Shown: positions 46,385 through 58,754, numbered from the stretch's first letter. The stretch: DNA of 64,000 bases from Rhizomys pruinosus (GCA_009823505.1 VZQC01014000.1:177915-241914); one strand, 5' to 3'. Numbers and translations are program-made. Notes: generated by a model from the sequence alone, not told the origin.

Positions 46385-48584
46385 AATAAAAATATTTTTA
46401 AAACATGTTGTTTGACTTTTTTACTTTATGTATTTATTTTAAGGGATTAACAATATAAGAGCACAGTTGTTTTCAGATCACATTAACGTTGCTCAGGTTG
46501 CCATACAATTACGTAATTGGTGCTAGCATCCACAGATGAGGGATACCATTCTTCTTTTGTTTCTCTGGGACTGTGTTACTTCACTTAACATGATATCTTC
46601 TAGTTCTACCCATTTACCTACAAAGTTCATGATGTCATCTTTCTTTACCACTGCATAGAACTCCATTTTGTAGATGTACCACGTTTTCACTATCCACTCA
46701 TCAGTTGAGAGGCACTTGGGTTGGTTCCAGCTCCTTGCTATTGTGAAGAGAGATGCAATAAACATGGCTGTGCATGTATCTCTCCTGCAGTAAGATGAGA
46801 CTTGTGGGTACATACCAAGGAGTGGTATGGCTGGGTCAGGAGGCAAGTTAATTCCGAGTCTTCCAAGAGTTCTCCACACTGCTTTCCATAGTGGCTGTAC
46901 AAGTTTACATTCCCACAAGCAGTGGATGAGTGTTCCCCTTTCCCCACAACCTCTCAAGCACTCAGTATCATTTGTTTTCTTGATCCTAGCCAGTTTTATT
47001 GGAGTGAGATGATATCTTAAAGTGATTTTCATTTGCATTTCCTTAATTATTAGCTACATTGAACACTTTTTAAGATGTTTCTCAGCCACCTCTACTTTCT
47101 CACTTTTGAAGTCTCTGTTCAGCTCTTTGCTGCATCTTTTGAGTGGGTCTTCATTTTTTTTTTTCTTTTTGAGTTTTCTTCCTTCATTTTTTGAGTAGTT
47201 TATATATTCTAGAAATCAATGCTTTGTCAGATGTTTCTGCAGTGAAGGTTTCCTCCCACTCTGTGGATTTTCTCTTCACTTCCTTTTTTGTTTCTTTTGA
47301 TGTACAGAAGCATTTGAGTTTAATGAGGTCCCATTTGTCAATTGTCAACCTTAATACTTGCACAGCTGCTGTCTGATTTAGGAAGTCTTTTCCTATGTCT
47401 ATGTCTTGTAGGCTGCTGCCAACTTTTTCTTCAGAGTTTGGGGTTTCACATTGAGGTCTTTAATCCATCTGGAGTTGACTTTTGTACAGGGTGAGATGTA
47501 GGGGGGTTAATTTCATTCTTCTACAAGTGGTGATCCAGTTTTGCCAACACCACTTGCTGAAGATGCTTTCTTTCCTCCATTGTGTCTTCTTGGCCCCTTG
47601 TCAAATATGAGGTGGCTGAAATTGTATGTGCTCAAGTTTGGATCTTCGGTTTTGTTCCATTGGTCAACAGGTCTGTGCCAGTACCAAGCTGTTTTTATGA
47701 CTGTAGCCCTGTAGTATAGTTTGAAGTCTGGTATAGAGATCCCCACCCCCTGTATTGCTCTTTTCACTCAGGGTTGCTTTGGTTATTCAGGGTCTTTTGT
47801 TTTTCCACATGAAATTAAGCACTTTTTTCCAAGCCTGTGAAGAAATTCTTGGGGATTTTAATTGGGATTGCATTAAATCTGTACAAGAGTTTGGGTAGAA
47901 TGGACATTTTTACTATATTAATTTTCCCAATCCATGAACATGGGAGGTTTTTTTCCATCTTCTGAGGTCTTCTTGAATTTCCTTCTTCAGGGACTTAAAA
48001 TGTTTTTGTAGAGATCTTTGGTGCCTTTAGTTATGTATATTCCTAGGTATTTTATTGTTTTTGAGGCTATTGTGAGTGGGAAGGTCTCCTTGCATTCCTT
48101 CAGTTGCTTATTGTTGGTGTAAAGAAAGGCTACTGATTTTTCTAGGTTAATTTTGTATCCTGCCACTTTACTGAAACTCTTAATCATTTCTAGGCATTTT
48201 CTGGTGGAGTTTTTATCATCCCTTAAGTAAACAATAATATCATCAGCATAAAGGGATAGCTTGACTTCCTCTTTTCCAATTCATACTCCTTTAATTTCCT
48301 TTTCTTGCTTTATTGCCCTAGCAAGTGTTTCAAGCACCAAATTGAAGAGGAGTGGTGACAGGGAGCAGCCTTGCCGAGTTCCTACCTTTAAAGGGAATGC
48401 TTCTATTGTTTCTCTATTTAGGATGATATTGGCTGTGGTTTTCCTGTATATGGCTTTGATTACATTGAGGAATGATCCCTCCAATCCAATTCCCTCTAGG
48501 ACTTTAAGTATGAAGGGATGCTGGATTTTGTCAAAGGCTTTTTCTGTGTCAACTGAGATGGTCGTGTGGTTTTTTATTTTCAGT
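46385..48584 (-). mobile_element. LINE-1, 5'-truncated ORF2 and 3' UTR
   Basis: Antisense ORF2 from the C-terminus (stop near 46520; a 171-codon frame at 46523-47038 is the best-preserved part) to the RT core. The catalytic YADD is intact at 48239-48250. The 5' half (endonuclease and early RT) is absent. Several stops remain (for example near 47510 and 47985). A separate L1 derivative abuts at 48585. Confidence 0.92.
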
Positions 48585-50085
48585 CTTTTTTTTTTACATT
48601 TCTTTATTTATTTATTTATTTTTATTATTTATTTATACATACTTTTTTAATCAAATCTAGACCTGTGTCCCCCCCCATCCCCCCACCACTCCAGAGCTCA
48701 TGCATTCTGCCAAACATGCTATTCATCTCTTTCTCAGTCTTTCTCAATATTATCCATGGGGAAGTTGACTGTTTTTAGCAGAAGTTCACTGTTTCAGTCA
48801 GTTCTTTAATGCAGTCCTTTCTGTTGTTGTTTCCAAGATGCATCACTCCCAACTGCTTTGGACAAAAGCTCAAGGGGTCATGCACAGGAAATACTTACAA
48901 CTGGGTAATTGGCACTATCCACAGTCTTTTCTGATATTGTCTGTCTGGAGTTCTATGTGCTTCTTGTATTTGTATGGGTTTGTCTTTTTTTAGTTTGGAG
49001 AAATTTTCATCCATTATTCTGTTGAAGAGCTAATCAATACCATTCTCTTGGGATTCTTCTCCTTCCTCTATCCCTATGATGTGGAGGTTTGATGTTTTCA
49101 TAGTGTCCCACATTTCCTGGTTGTTCCACTTTTGTGTATTTTAAAATTTTTCATAACCTTTACTTGAGGTTTTTAGTTGTTTTGTGTTATCTTCCCGGTC
49201 TGATATTCTTTGTTCTGTTTCCTCCATTCTACTTCTGAGGCTTTTTCCATTCCTTTCCGCTTTATTGGATGAGTATTTGATTTCCTTTTTCATTTTGTCT
49301 TGTGATTTCTTTAGTATTTCCACTTCCTTTTGGAGCTTCTCAACCTCTTCCTGTAGTTCTTTGCTTCACTGCTTGGTTTCCTTTTCCACTTCAACATGGG
49401 TTCTTTTCAGTGTTTCCACTTCCTTCTGGCAATTGTCATTCTCTCTCTCTATGTCCTTCTTGAGTTTTTCATTCTCTCTCCTTAGTTCTCTGACTTGTTC
49501 TTTATATTCTTTAATTTCTTTGAATATGTCCGCAATTGACATCCTCTAAGACCTGTGTCCTGGGCCATCCCCAGGGAGATCCCATTATAGGAATCTCCCA
49601 CAGGGTTAGTAGAGCTTGGTGTGGAATTATCCTGCACCTTTCCCATGTTGTCCCTTCATCGTGTCCCTGGCATGTGGGTTTCTCTTTGCCTGTATTCCAA
49701 TGTGAATCCCAAATGCCTCTTCACTGTGTTGAAGGCTTGCGTGGCTTGCCTCCTTCAGGTGATTTCATTGTTCATTTGTTTCTTGGTTTGATTTGTTTTT
49801 CTCCTTGCTTATGGAGTGTTGACTTCTCTAAGTTTTTGTCTTTCTATTGGAAGTCTAACTCACTCTTCTCTTTCTGTTCTGAAGGTTCTCCAAAGAATCC
49901 ACTTGGACACTTCCTCAGCAATTCTAGTTGCGGGAATTGGTGGGCAGAATATGCCTGCCCTTGTACTCTGTGCTTCAGGTGGTCCTGGGAGATCCCTGAT
50001 CTGAGCTCTGTGCACTCTGCTCTGTTTGACTGTTAGTGGATATATTGGCCTGGCCTAATAATCTGTTTCTATATTTGAGAAATAA
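48585..50085 (-). mobile_element. ORF2-less LINE-1 derivative (HAL1-like)
   Basis: On the minus strand this reads 5' UTR (about 50085-49543), ORF1 (49542 to about 48940), then directly the last ORF2 codons and 3' UTR (about 48935-48645) and an A-rich tail (to 48585). ORF2 is missing. The junction joins the ORF1 RNA-binding domain (block TPDRQYQKR) to ctgtggatagtgccaatt, which matches the ORF2 end and 3' UTR start of other copies here (ctgtggatgctag, gccaattac). Confidence 0.75.
48940..49542 (-). pseudogene. LINE-1 ORF1 (ORF1p), broken
   Basis: ORF1p is the trimeric RNA chaperone of the L1 particle. The minus strand starts ATG at 49542 and gives an N-terminal region rich in Glu, Lys and Leu with a heptad pattern (coiled coil, about residues 1-130), then the start of the RNA-binding domain (block LHIIGIEEGEESQENG, later KKDKPIQIQEAHRTPDR). 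In-frame stops occur in the coiled coil (about 49365) and after SSKGYEKF (49141). The C-terminal third is deleted at the junction with the 3' UTR. Confidence 0.85.
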
Positions 50086-50094
50086 AATATCTTA

Positions 50095-50339
50095 GGGGAT
50101 GGAGAGATAGCCTAGCAGTTAAGAGCACCGACTGTTCTTGCAGAGGACCCGGGTTTGATCCCTAGCACCCACATGGCAGCTAAGAACTGTCTGTAACTCC
50201 AATTCCAAGAGAACTCCAGTTCCAGGGGAATCTGAGACCCTCTTCTGACCTCGGCGGCATTGCACAACACAGGTACACAAATTTACATGCAGAAAGTGCA
50301 TTCATACACAAACCAAAATAAATAATTTTTTAATTAAAA
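50095..50339 (+). mobile_element. B2-type SINE
   Basis: ggggatggagagatagccta head and an A-rich tail. ataaaatatctta before and ataaaataccttc after look like the duplication. Confidence 0.92.
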
Positions 50340-50673
50340 AGATAAAATACCTTCTTCCTGTCTTTGAAATTTTTCAGTTACTTGTTTCTGAAGCATGGTA
50401 TTTTTTATGCAGAAAGCCTCTTGAAACAGTAGTGATACTTCAGACACCAGCACTTCAGAAAGTATTGTAGAAACGTGCATCTTGCTCCATTCTACGAAAG
50501 CCAGTTGGATTCATAATAAATGTAAACTTGGTGGATTCATAATAAATGTAAATTGGGTGTATGCTGAAGCAGACATTATCTCAAAAGGAATAGTAACATG
50601 GATAGAAATAAGATGTGAATACTTCAGTTGTTGAGAACAAATACATATGATTTAAAGACTTTCAAAAATCATT
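50340..50673. other. Unassigned stretch with a small direct repeat
   Basis: A tandem pair ggattcataataaatgtaaa lies near 50508-50552. Nothing else recognised. Confidence 0.5.
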
Positions 50674-50688
50674 TAAAAACTGTTTTCT

Positions 50689-50850
50689 GCTGGGCGTGGT
50701 GGTGCATGCCTTTAATCCTAGCACTAGGGAGGCAGAGACAGGCGGATCTTTGTGAGTTCAAGGCCAGCCTGGTCTACAAGGTGAATTCCAGGACAGCTGG
50801 GGCTACAGGAGACCCTGTCTTGAAAAGACCAAAAAAATAAAAGTAAAAAA
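50689..50850 (+). mobile_element. B1 SINE
   Basis: Full-length B1 from gctgggcgtggtggtgcatg to ccctgtcttgaaaagacc. Duplication taaaaactgttttct (50674-50688) and taaaaactcttttct (50851-50865). Confidence 0.95.
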
Positions 50851-50999
50851 TAAAAACTCTTTTCTTCTTATGGTGACTGCCTATATATCTTTCTGTTTCA
50901 GAGGTTGGCTGAGTAATTAGCATTTTTTGGATGATCAAAGAGTGATCCAAGAGACTCCCAAAATAACTCAGGCTATTGCCAAAGCTCTTGGTTATCTCA

Positions 51000-51975
51000 A
51001 AGGCTCACAAAGGGAGTGAACTCAAGGGTGGCATTGTCAACTCAGCCAAATACACATGGCTGGAGAAGGTATAGATCCAAGAGAAAACCCTATCTCTGTC
51101 ATATCTCTAGACAAATGAAATTTCTTACCATATGCCCAATATGGATCCTTATATATATAGACAAGCCTGCCATACATCATTCATCAAAGAAGCTCCTTTT
51201 GCAACAGACAGAGGCTACAGCAGAATCCCACAACTGGTCAGACACAGAGAATGTACATCTGAGAGATGCCCAGTCATAGATGATGTATCTACAGTTGAAT
51301 CTCTACACCTAAGGCTCATGGAATATAGCAGAACAAGGAGTACAGAGAAAACTAGTGCATCCCTCAACTCTCAGCAGTGAAGCTTCCTTAAACAACAGAG
51401 TGTGAGGTACACAGAAGGCCACAATTGATCAAGTTTTAAAGAATAAGAAACTGCAGTGTCCCTGGATAAGACTCCTATATTAAAACTCACCCACCAATGG
51501 CTCAGGAACCATTGCAGAAGGTACAGAAACATCTTAAGAGCCAAGGCTAGTTCATTAACATAGAGAAGCAAAGGCTTTCAGGGCACTGGAAGCTTACACA
51601 TGTGAACTTGTGGCAGTGATGGCATTGAGCACAGGACCCATGCCGACTCAATCAGACAAGGGTCCAAAGTGGAGCAACAGAAATGAATGGCAGGCTGATC
51701 CTTTACTGGGAACTATTGGAGATCTATTACTTCTGGATGAAGGATAGTATGCCTTATTTCTCTAGATAGCATTACTGGACTCCAGCGAATGAACTTACAC
51801 TGAAGTACCTCTGGGTACAAATGCTTAACTAGCTAGGACTTAACATGTGTGGTGGAATATGTGAGGTCCAATAGGGATTGCGGGCGAAGGGGGAGCATGG
51901 ATCGGGAGGAAGTCTAAATTTGATTAGGACCTGTCACCTAAAATATAAAAAGCTCAATAAAATTTTAAGGAAAAT
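51000..51975 (+). mobile_element. L1-tailed retroposon, copy 2
   Basis: From about 51310 it matches 30060-30796. The tail (about 51836-51965) matches the L1 3' tail at 39605-39735: taacatgtgt, ggagcatggatcgggaggaa, tctaaatttgattag. It ends agctcaataaaatttt. Sequence from 51000 to 51310 may be the 5' part of the same element, but no second copy is present to prove it. No coding frame. Confidence 0.6.
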
Positions 51976-52021
51976 GATAGAAAATAAAAATAAAAATAAT
52001 ATTTTAAAAATGATGATTGTA

Positions 52022-52219
52022 GGGCTGGAGAGATAGCCTAGCAGTTAAGAGCACTGACTGCTCTTGCAGAGGACCCAGGTTCGATCCCCAGCACCCACAT
52101 GGCAGCTAAGAACCGTCTTTGACTCCAGTTCCAGGGGAATCCGTGACCCTCTTCTAACCTCTGCACCATTGCATGACACGGGTGCACAAACCTGCATGCA
52201 AACAGTACAGTCATACACA

Positions 52220-52268
<49 letters not shown>

Positions 52269-52270
52269 AT
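52022..52270 (+). mobile_element. B2-type SINE with (AAAT)n tail
   Basis: Canonical head and ggttcgatccccagcaccca; the tail has expanded to about 13 AAAT units (52216-52270). Flanks share tttaaaaatgat. Confidence 0.94.
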
Positions 52271-52390
52271 TTTAAAAATGATACGCAATAAAAAGCAATT
52301 TCAGCATACCAGAAATTTAGATAAATGGTTATGTTTTCTGAGACAAAGATCTGAATTTTATAAGGTTAGAATATAAGAAAATAGTTGTTC

Positions 52391-52615
52391 ACAACAGAAA
52401 GGACTGCATCGAAGAACTGACTGAAACAGTGAACTTCTGCTCAAAACAGTCAACTTCCACTTGGAGAATACTGAGAAAAACTGAGAAAGAGATGAAAAGC
52501 ATGTTTGGCAGAATGCATGAGCTCTGGTGGGGTGGGGGAATGGGGGAGGAAACGGGTCTAGATTTGATTAAATAAATAAATAAATAAATAAATAAATGAA
52601 AAAAAAAAAAGAAAA
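52391..52615 (+). mobile_element. Short LINE-1 3'-end insertion
   Basis: 225 bp of L1 3' UTR (ggactgcatcgaagaactga, ctctggtggggtgggggaat) with a TAAA/A tail. Duplication aagaaaatagttgttc (52375-52390) and aagaaaatagtcgttc (52616-52631), one mismatch. Confidence 0.95.
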
Positions 52616-52631
52616 AAGAAAATAGTCGTTC

Positions 52632-53127
52632 CAACAGAGAGTGAAGGTCTAACCAGTGGGTCCACAAGAGATCAGAAAATCCTGAACACTCAGGATGAAA
52701 CAATGTAAGTCTGTTCACTCTACAAAAAATATTTTTAAGCAGTAAAATGCCACCACAATGAGAGAAATTATCAATGATATCTTTAATTAAGTAGAAGGTG
52801 AGCTTTATTACAGCAAAAATAATGCAAGCTACATACAGTGAGTTTGTGAGCTATCCATCTTGAGCCAGCATCCATAGGATGTGAGGCTTATTGCATTGTA
52901 CCTGTATTTGGACCTTAGAGATCTTCACTCTTTTTTAAAAAAATAATTTCACTATTTTTCAAAAAATATTCCACGTGAACCACTGAGGATAGGCTGTAAT
53001 AAAAATAGCAAACTCTTGGGCCCATCTCATAAAATGTTCTCAGTTAGAGGTTATCAAAAATTACTATAGATTTTTCCATAAAGAGGATGATCCATTATTG
53101 CATGTTAACATCAATGACTGAAAACTT
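52632..53127. other. Unassigned AT-rich stretch
   Basis: Nothing recognised. Confidence 0.5.
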
Positions 53128-53508
53128 GTGTGAGAGTTACTTTGCTCAACTTGACACAACCTAGAATCTTTGGGGAAAAGAGTATCAATGGGGTTTTATT
53201 GGTGATTGGCTTAAGTTAATTGATGTGGGAAGAGGCAGCTCAAGGTAGACCCCACCACTCCCTAGGCAGTGATCCTGAACTGTATGAGTGGAGAAATGAA
53301 GCTGAGCACAGGCAAACAGCATGCATGTACTTATTCCTCTCTCCTCCTGATTATGGATGTGATGCAGTTAGCCGTTTGGAGTTCCTGCCTTGACTTCTCC
53401 ACAATGATGGACTGTAACCTGGAATTGTGAGCTGACTAAACCTTTTCTCCCCTAAGTTGCTTTTTGTCAATGTATTTTATCATAACAATAGAAATGAAAC
53501 TAAGACAA
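53128..53508 (+). mobile_element. Rodent LTR (MaLR-like)
   Basis: tttgctcaacttgacacaac near the start, ggactgtaacctggaattgt, tgagctgactaaaccttttc and a terminal agaaatgaaactaagaca block. Related to 25137-25582. Age has blurred its ends. Confidence 0.7.
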
Positions 53509-53713
53509 CTCATTTGCCACCATCAATGAAATTACTCAAAATAACAGAGAAAGGTTTACCCTTTAGAAATCTGAGATGCATCCATACCAGAATCAAAGTG
53601 TAAAGAAAACACATGTGAATAGAGGCACACATAGTGTGGGTTATATATCCACTGGTTACATATCCAAATTATATGTGTATATATACTAATTAATAATGGC
53701 CATTGATGCTTCG

Positions 53714-53715
<2 letters not shown>

Positions 53716-53750
<35 letters not shown>
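53716..53750. repeat. (GATA)n microsatellite
   Basis: Nearly nine uninterrupted GATA units directly before the segment repeated at the window end. Confidence 0.97.
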
Positions 53751-53752
<2 letters not shown>

Positions 53753-53822
53753 CAGATTTATAAGAAATGTGCTCTTCACATTGTGGGGATTCTGGGCAGC
53801 CAGTAATATTTAAGTTTGAACC
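53751..53822 (+). repeat. 72-bp segment, exact duplicate of 63929-64000
   Basis: Identical to the last 72 bases of the window, including the preceding GATA array. It does not belong to a repeat family I recognise. Confidence 0.97.
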
Positions 53823-54097
53823 ATAGAGTAGAAATAGAGGAAAAAATTTTGTTTTGGTTTTTGGAAGACAATTCCTTCTCATTAGGTGAGACCTCTATAT
53901 ATTTTGGTAAGTAATTCCTTTTATCAAAGGTCATTGGTTATAAATATTAATCACTTCTACAAAGTACCCTAACAGCAACATATTGTCTAGTGTTTTTCTA
54001 TGCAACTAGAACCCCAAAACTACCCAAACTGAAACATGAAATTAATCATCACAGGCAGATAAGAATAATTTTGAATGAACTATGTGAAGATAAACAA
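53823..54097. other. Unassigned stretch
   Basis: Nothing recognised. Confidence 0.5.
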
Positions 54098-54400
54098 TAG
54101 AGCTGGAGATATGGTTCAGTCAGTAATATGCCATTCAAGTAGGAGGACCTAAGTACAGATTGCTAGTACTCACACAAAAAAACTGGTACATACTGTCATC
54201 CCAACATTGAGGAATCTAAGGCAGGAACATCCTTAGGATTTCTTGGCCAGCCCACCTAACTGAATGAACAATCAGATTCAGTGATACATCTTGTCTCAAA
54301 ATATAAAGTGAATAGTGAATATTGAGCCAGACTTCTGACCTCAAACTCTGGCCTCCATATGCATACATACCACCCTCAAATATGCACATAAGAACACAGG
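54098..54400 (+). mobile_element. B4-type SINE
   Basis: agagctggagatatggttca head, a B1-like middle (cttggccagcccacctaact), and ctgacctcaaactctggcct before a CA-rich tail. Confidence 0.75.
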
Positions 54401-54407
54401 CGTGTGC

Positions 54408-54429
54408 GTGCACACACACACAAACACAC

Positions 54430-54460
<31 letters not shown>

Positions 54461-54461
54461 G
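54408..54461. repeat. (CA)n microsatellite
   Basis: CA repeats with two interruptions, the tail of the B4-type SINE. Confidence 0.95.
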
Positions 54462-57164
54462 ATCAAAAACAGAAAAGAAAAAGAGTGTCACAGACCCCAA
54501 AATGATTTTTTTTGACATGGTTTTATGTCAGTTAGTACATTTTTAAATAATTTTGTATCTGAAATGTTGAAAACTACTAAAAAGTCTATCATGTAGCTAA
54601 GATATCCTAAAATACTTATTAGTGGTGAGATTTGGGTTCAGTGACTCCCAAATATGTTTCATTTTGCTGTGGCATTTACTTAAACAATAATGAATGTATT
54701 GCTACTTCCAATGATTTCTAGTATTGTTGACTAACAGGAATAAGTCATTGAGTTGCTGTTAAGATGCTAAGATCACCATAAATTTAAGGCCAGCTTTGGC
54801 TACAGAGTAAGACAAAAACTTACCTTGCTGACAAATAATTTGGAATCAAGGATGAGTTGTATGTTGTGCTAGTGATATTATGTGGAAAGATGCTGATGAA
54901 TGAGGACCTGGAAAATGAGAAAGAAATAGGGGAGAACAGAGATATGAAATACCACCTTGGATAAGTTCTGCCTGGGATGCCTATTGGAGCTATAAGAACA
55001 GAAAATAGGTAGCTGAATATTTGAGTCTGAAGATCAGAAAGAAATGTTTAAGAAACACATGAGAGAAATCAACCTGTATCAAGACTGTTTCAAGCTATGA
55101 AGTTGGATTGGTTAAGGAAACACAGCACCCACCTGGCAGTTAGTGAGAAAAATGGTAAAAAACCCCAAAGATTGAGAAAAAAACAGCCAGATGAAAAGAA
55201 CGTTGAAGGTAACTTCAGGAGAAAGCAGTTATATGGAGAGTTTCTAAAACAAGAAACAGGCTGAGTTAAGTATAAACAAATAGCAAGTATGATGATGAGA
55301 GAGAAATATCTTCAAAATCTAGCAACTGATGACTGTCATACTATTGCAGTAGAACAGTATGGAAATAATTCATATTGGATGATTTGAAGATTAAGTACAG
55401 GAGAACTTAAAGGTACAATTTTATCTTGAAAAATAGCAAGGAAACTAAATGGCAGAGATGCAAACGGTATAAGATCCATTGAGCAGGAGACACAGCTGGA
55501 GGAACTGGACCTTGAGAGAAGCAGAGACATCTCCTCAATTACAAGCAAGAGAAGATTGGGATAGATATGCAAGTAGATACGTTTATCCACTTAGTGACAC
55601 AAGAATGAAGCATTTACTTGCTACTTTTATTTTTATTTTATTAGTGAGGTTTGAGGAAGGCTATCAGCTTAGATTGGGGGGGAGTATATAAGGTATGGGA
55701 AGGGTAAGAGGGTGTTTAAATTCATTTGTTCAATGAATGGTAAGGCATATTTATCAAAGAAACTTAAAATTATTGCTGAGCATTATTAAGTGTTGCTCTG
55801 ATTCATGATAGTTAAGGTGTAACTTAGTGATTCCAAGTAGGTGTTATTTTTGCCTCCCTCCTTCAGAAGAGAGTTCTGTGGTGAGCATGGAAAAGATAGA
55901 CAGCTGGAACAAAGTTAGAGCTTAAAAGTATATATGACAGGAGGGGAAAGAGGAGAATTCATTGAGAGTATCCATAAGGAGGCAACTCTAAAAATGGAAT
56001 ATAGAATCTAAGTTGGATATTGAAGGAAGGGAGCAGGAGGGAGGTGATGGTTTGCTATAAGTAAAATTTGCATGAGGCATGATTCCAAGGGATGATATTT
56101 TGGGGTGGAATAGGAACACATATTAACTGGAGTCCAGACAGAAGTAGGAAAGAATAAAAGAAAGTAGAAACAAACTCTGAAGAAGCAAAACAGAAACTCA
56201 AACCCAAGTAGGCAGTGTTGCACCAAGGTTAGGAGTATCGAAGTACAGGGCTACAGAGAGTAAATGGATGGAGTTGCTCTAGACAACAGTCGAAGCTGAT
56301 TTCTGCCCTTACAGAAATGTGTACACCAACCATATTGAAAACAAATTCTTCTGAGATAAATACACTATGGGCCTGAAAATGGATTCAAGTTTTTCTCTTC
56401 TTATAATACCTTATATTCCAACTGCATGCAAAGAAAATAATATAATAAAAATTTACTCTTACTATATAAAATGTCACCAGTTAATATATTTTCTCCTCTC
56501 CTTTTTGAGTTAATTTATATCACATACATACCAAGCTTCTGAGAAAAGGGCATCTATCTAATTAAGGAAAATTTAAATTGGCATTAACAAATCGTGGTTT
56601 ACTGAACTTTGAATAGATAAGACAAAATAGATTGTGATCTTCACATTTTTCCTTCATTCCTGAGAAAATTGTGTTATCTACACTTTTAAAAAGAGTTCTT
56701 GTTGCTGAATATGTAAGTGCAGAACATTGCTGGCAACATGGAAGATTTGGGTGGATGCATCTTCATCTCTGCTTCAAATAAAGAGACTAATGGCAGTACA
56801 TGGCCAAGACCAAAGTGAGATAAAGGACACAAAAGTTTAACAGATTAGGAGAAACCAAAAGCTCAAGAATGTGAATAGGATTCACAAGGGACTGCTGTCA
56901 ATGTGAATGTGAGTGTGAATGTGTTGGGTTCCTGTATCCCTATGCATGGAAACAGGAGCTTACTCTAAATCCACGCAGGGCCAGAGTATATACAAGAGCT
57001 CTGAGGCAAGGGACAAGAATAGATGACATTGTAAAGCAAAAGAATGAATCAATAAACATGTTTGAAGATAAACATAGATTTCTATATTAAGGTATTTCCT
57101 TAACATCTTAACAGGAATTAGCACAAAAATAGCCAGCATTGATTTAAAAATCATTAATATTTTA
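54462..57164. other. Unassigned stretch, 2.7 kb
   Basis: The longest stretch without a clear repeat. A short B1-like piece (taaggccagctttggctaca) lies near 54784. The region 54840-55700 is purine-rich. Frames of up to 84 codons lack domains. No promoter or exon can be supported. Confidence 0.5.
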
Positions 57165-57285
57165 ATTTTGCCTGGCAAGATGGCTCACACTTGTAATCTC
57201 AGTACTGTGAAACCTAAATTAAGAGGAGTCTCACAAGTTCAAGGCCAGCCTGAGATACAAAGTGAACCCCTATCCCCAAAATAAT
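57165..57285 (+). mobile_element. B1-type SINE, old
   Basis: tgcctggcaagatggctcac, ttgtaatctcagtactgtga and tcaaggccagcctgagatac show B1 order. Confidence 0.78.
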
Positions 57286-57298
57286 GAATACACATTTT

Positions 57299-57518
57299 TT
57301 AATTTTATTTATTTTTTATGTGTATGAATGTACTGTCTGCATGTAGGTTTGTGCACCCCTGTCATGCAATGCCGCGGAGGTCAGAAGAGGGTGTTCAGTT
57401 CCCCTGGAACTGGAGTTAAAGATGGTTCTTAGTCGCCATGTGGGTGCTGGGAATTGAACCCGAGTCCTCCACAAAAGCAGTCAGTGCACTTAACCGCTAG
57501 GCCATCTCTCCAGCCCGA
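57299..57518 (-). mobile_element. B2-type SINE
   Basis: Antisense B2 with a small internal deletion. Exact duplication aatacacatttt at 57287-57298 and 57520-57531. Confidence 0.95.
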
Positions 57519-57629
57519 AAATACACATTTTATAACTATAAATGAAACACTTATATTTTCTCTATACACATGTCAAGTAACAGAACATTAATTTTAATAT
57601 AACCCTTAAGTGTATAAAAACATTAAACT

Positions 57630-57725
57630 CCAGCTGGGTGTGGTGAAGAACAACTTTAATATGAGCACTTGGGAGCCAGAAGCAGGTGTATCTCTGTGAG
57701 TCTGAAGCCAACCTATAGGACTTAT
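57630..57725 (+). mobile_element. B1 SINE, 3'-truncated
   Basis: ccagctgggtgtggtgaaga and gcacttgggagccagaagca match the first two thirds of B1. Confidence 0.8.
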
Positions 57726-58705
57726 TTACCGAAATCTTTTGATCATAGACTCTTTGTGATGATCTTCGGAAAGCAACATGATGCATTGCACTAGAACAAT
57801 TAGTTTTCATTCTTCAATATGGGAAAAAGGATAAGATATAGATAAATCATTCTATCACAGTGCTCTAAGTATTTGTGCTTGCCTCTTAGATTACAAATGT
57901 CCAATTCAATTTGTCTACAGACTTGGTGCTTTATGAACTATTGTTTCTTAACTCTACACTTAAGAGGGTGCCAGGGTTTGGGGCTCTATCTGGGAGGAAT
58001 TATCATGACTGTTGACTCATTGGAATCTATAATATTTTCAAATTCCCTGTTCAATATCTCACTTGAAGTGATCTCAGCTATTCATCCTGCAGATTCACAA
58101 GGTTCTGACATCTCAGAACTGACATCCTAACTTCATGAATCTGCTTACATCTAGATAGTAATGCCTACTATTATTATTTACTCTTATTGCTATATTTCTG
58201 AGCACTTAATAATATTTCTTAGTTCCTATTTGCATATCCAGTTTAGTGGTCCAGTTGATTCTAGATGTGCTTGGTTTGTGTTAGCTACCTGCTTTGCCTG
58301 GCTTGTGACTAATACTCTGATAGAGCTCGGCCGATTCTCCAGCTGCCTGGAAGATGCTTCTGTACTCTTTTTCGGGGTTTCCCAAATGTGACACTGCACT
58401 TAGATCCCTTTTCCCTTTATACCTCAAATCTATAAGGGCTGAGTCTCAAATTATTTTACTTTATTCTTTATTGTAACTTCCTGTCGGGTTTCTATTTTTC
58501 ACGGCTATTGAAATAATCACTATCTTTATACAAAATAGACTATAATGAAACCTAACTCCCTACCAACACTAAAACTTCAATTCAGTTGGATCAAAAATAA
58601 AGTGCCTATTTCCCTGTGTCTTCTGAAAGAACAATAACAGCTACTTCATAGGCTGCCCACTCACACATCATTCTATAAAGTTTTAAACCAGAGACATATT
58701 TTTAC
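57726..58705. other. Unassigned stretch
   Basis: No gene or repeat recognised; frames of up to 85 codons lack motifs. Confidence 0.5.
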
Positions 58706-58708
58706 TTG

Positions 58709-58710
<2 letters not shown>

Positions 58711-58752
<42 letters not shown>
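58711..58752. repeat. (GT)n microsatellite
   Basis: About 21 uninterrupted GT units. Confidence 0.98.

Positions 58753-58754
<2 letters not shown>

Noticed and set aside
46523..47038. 171-codon minus-strand open frame as a host gene
   Set aside because: It is the C-terminal part of L1 ORF2, with its 3' UTR adjacent.
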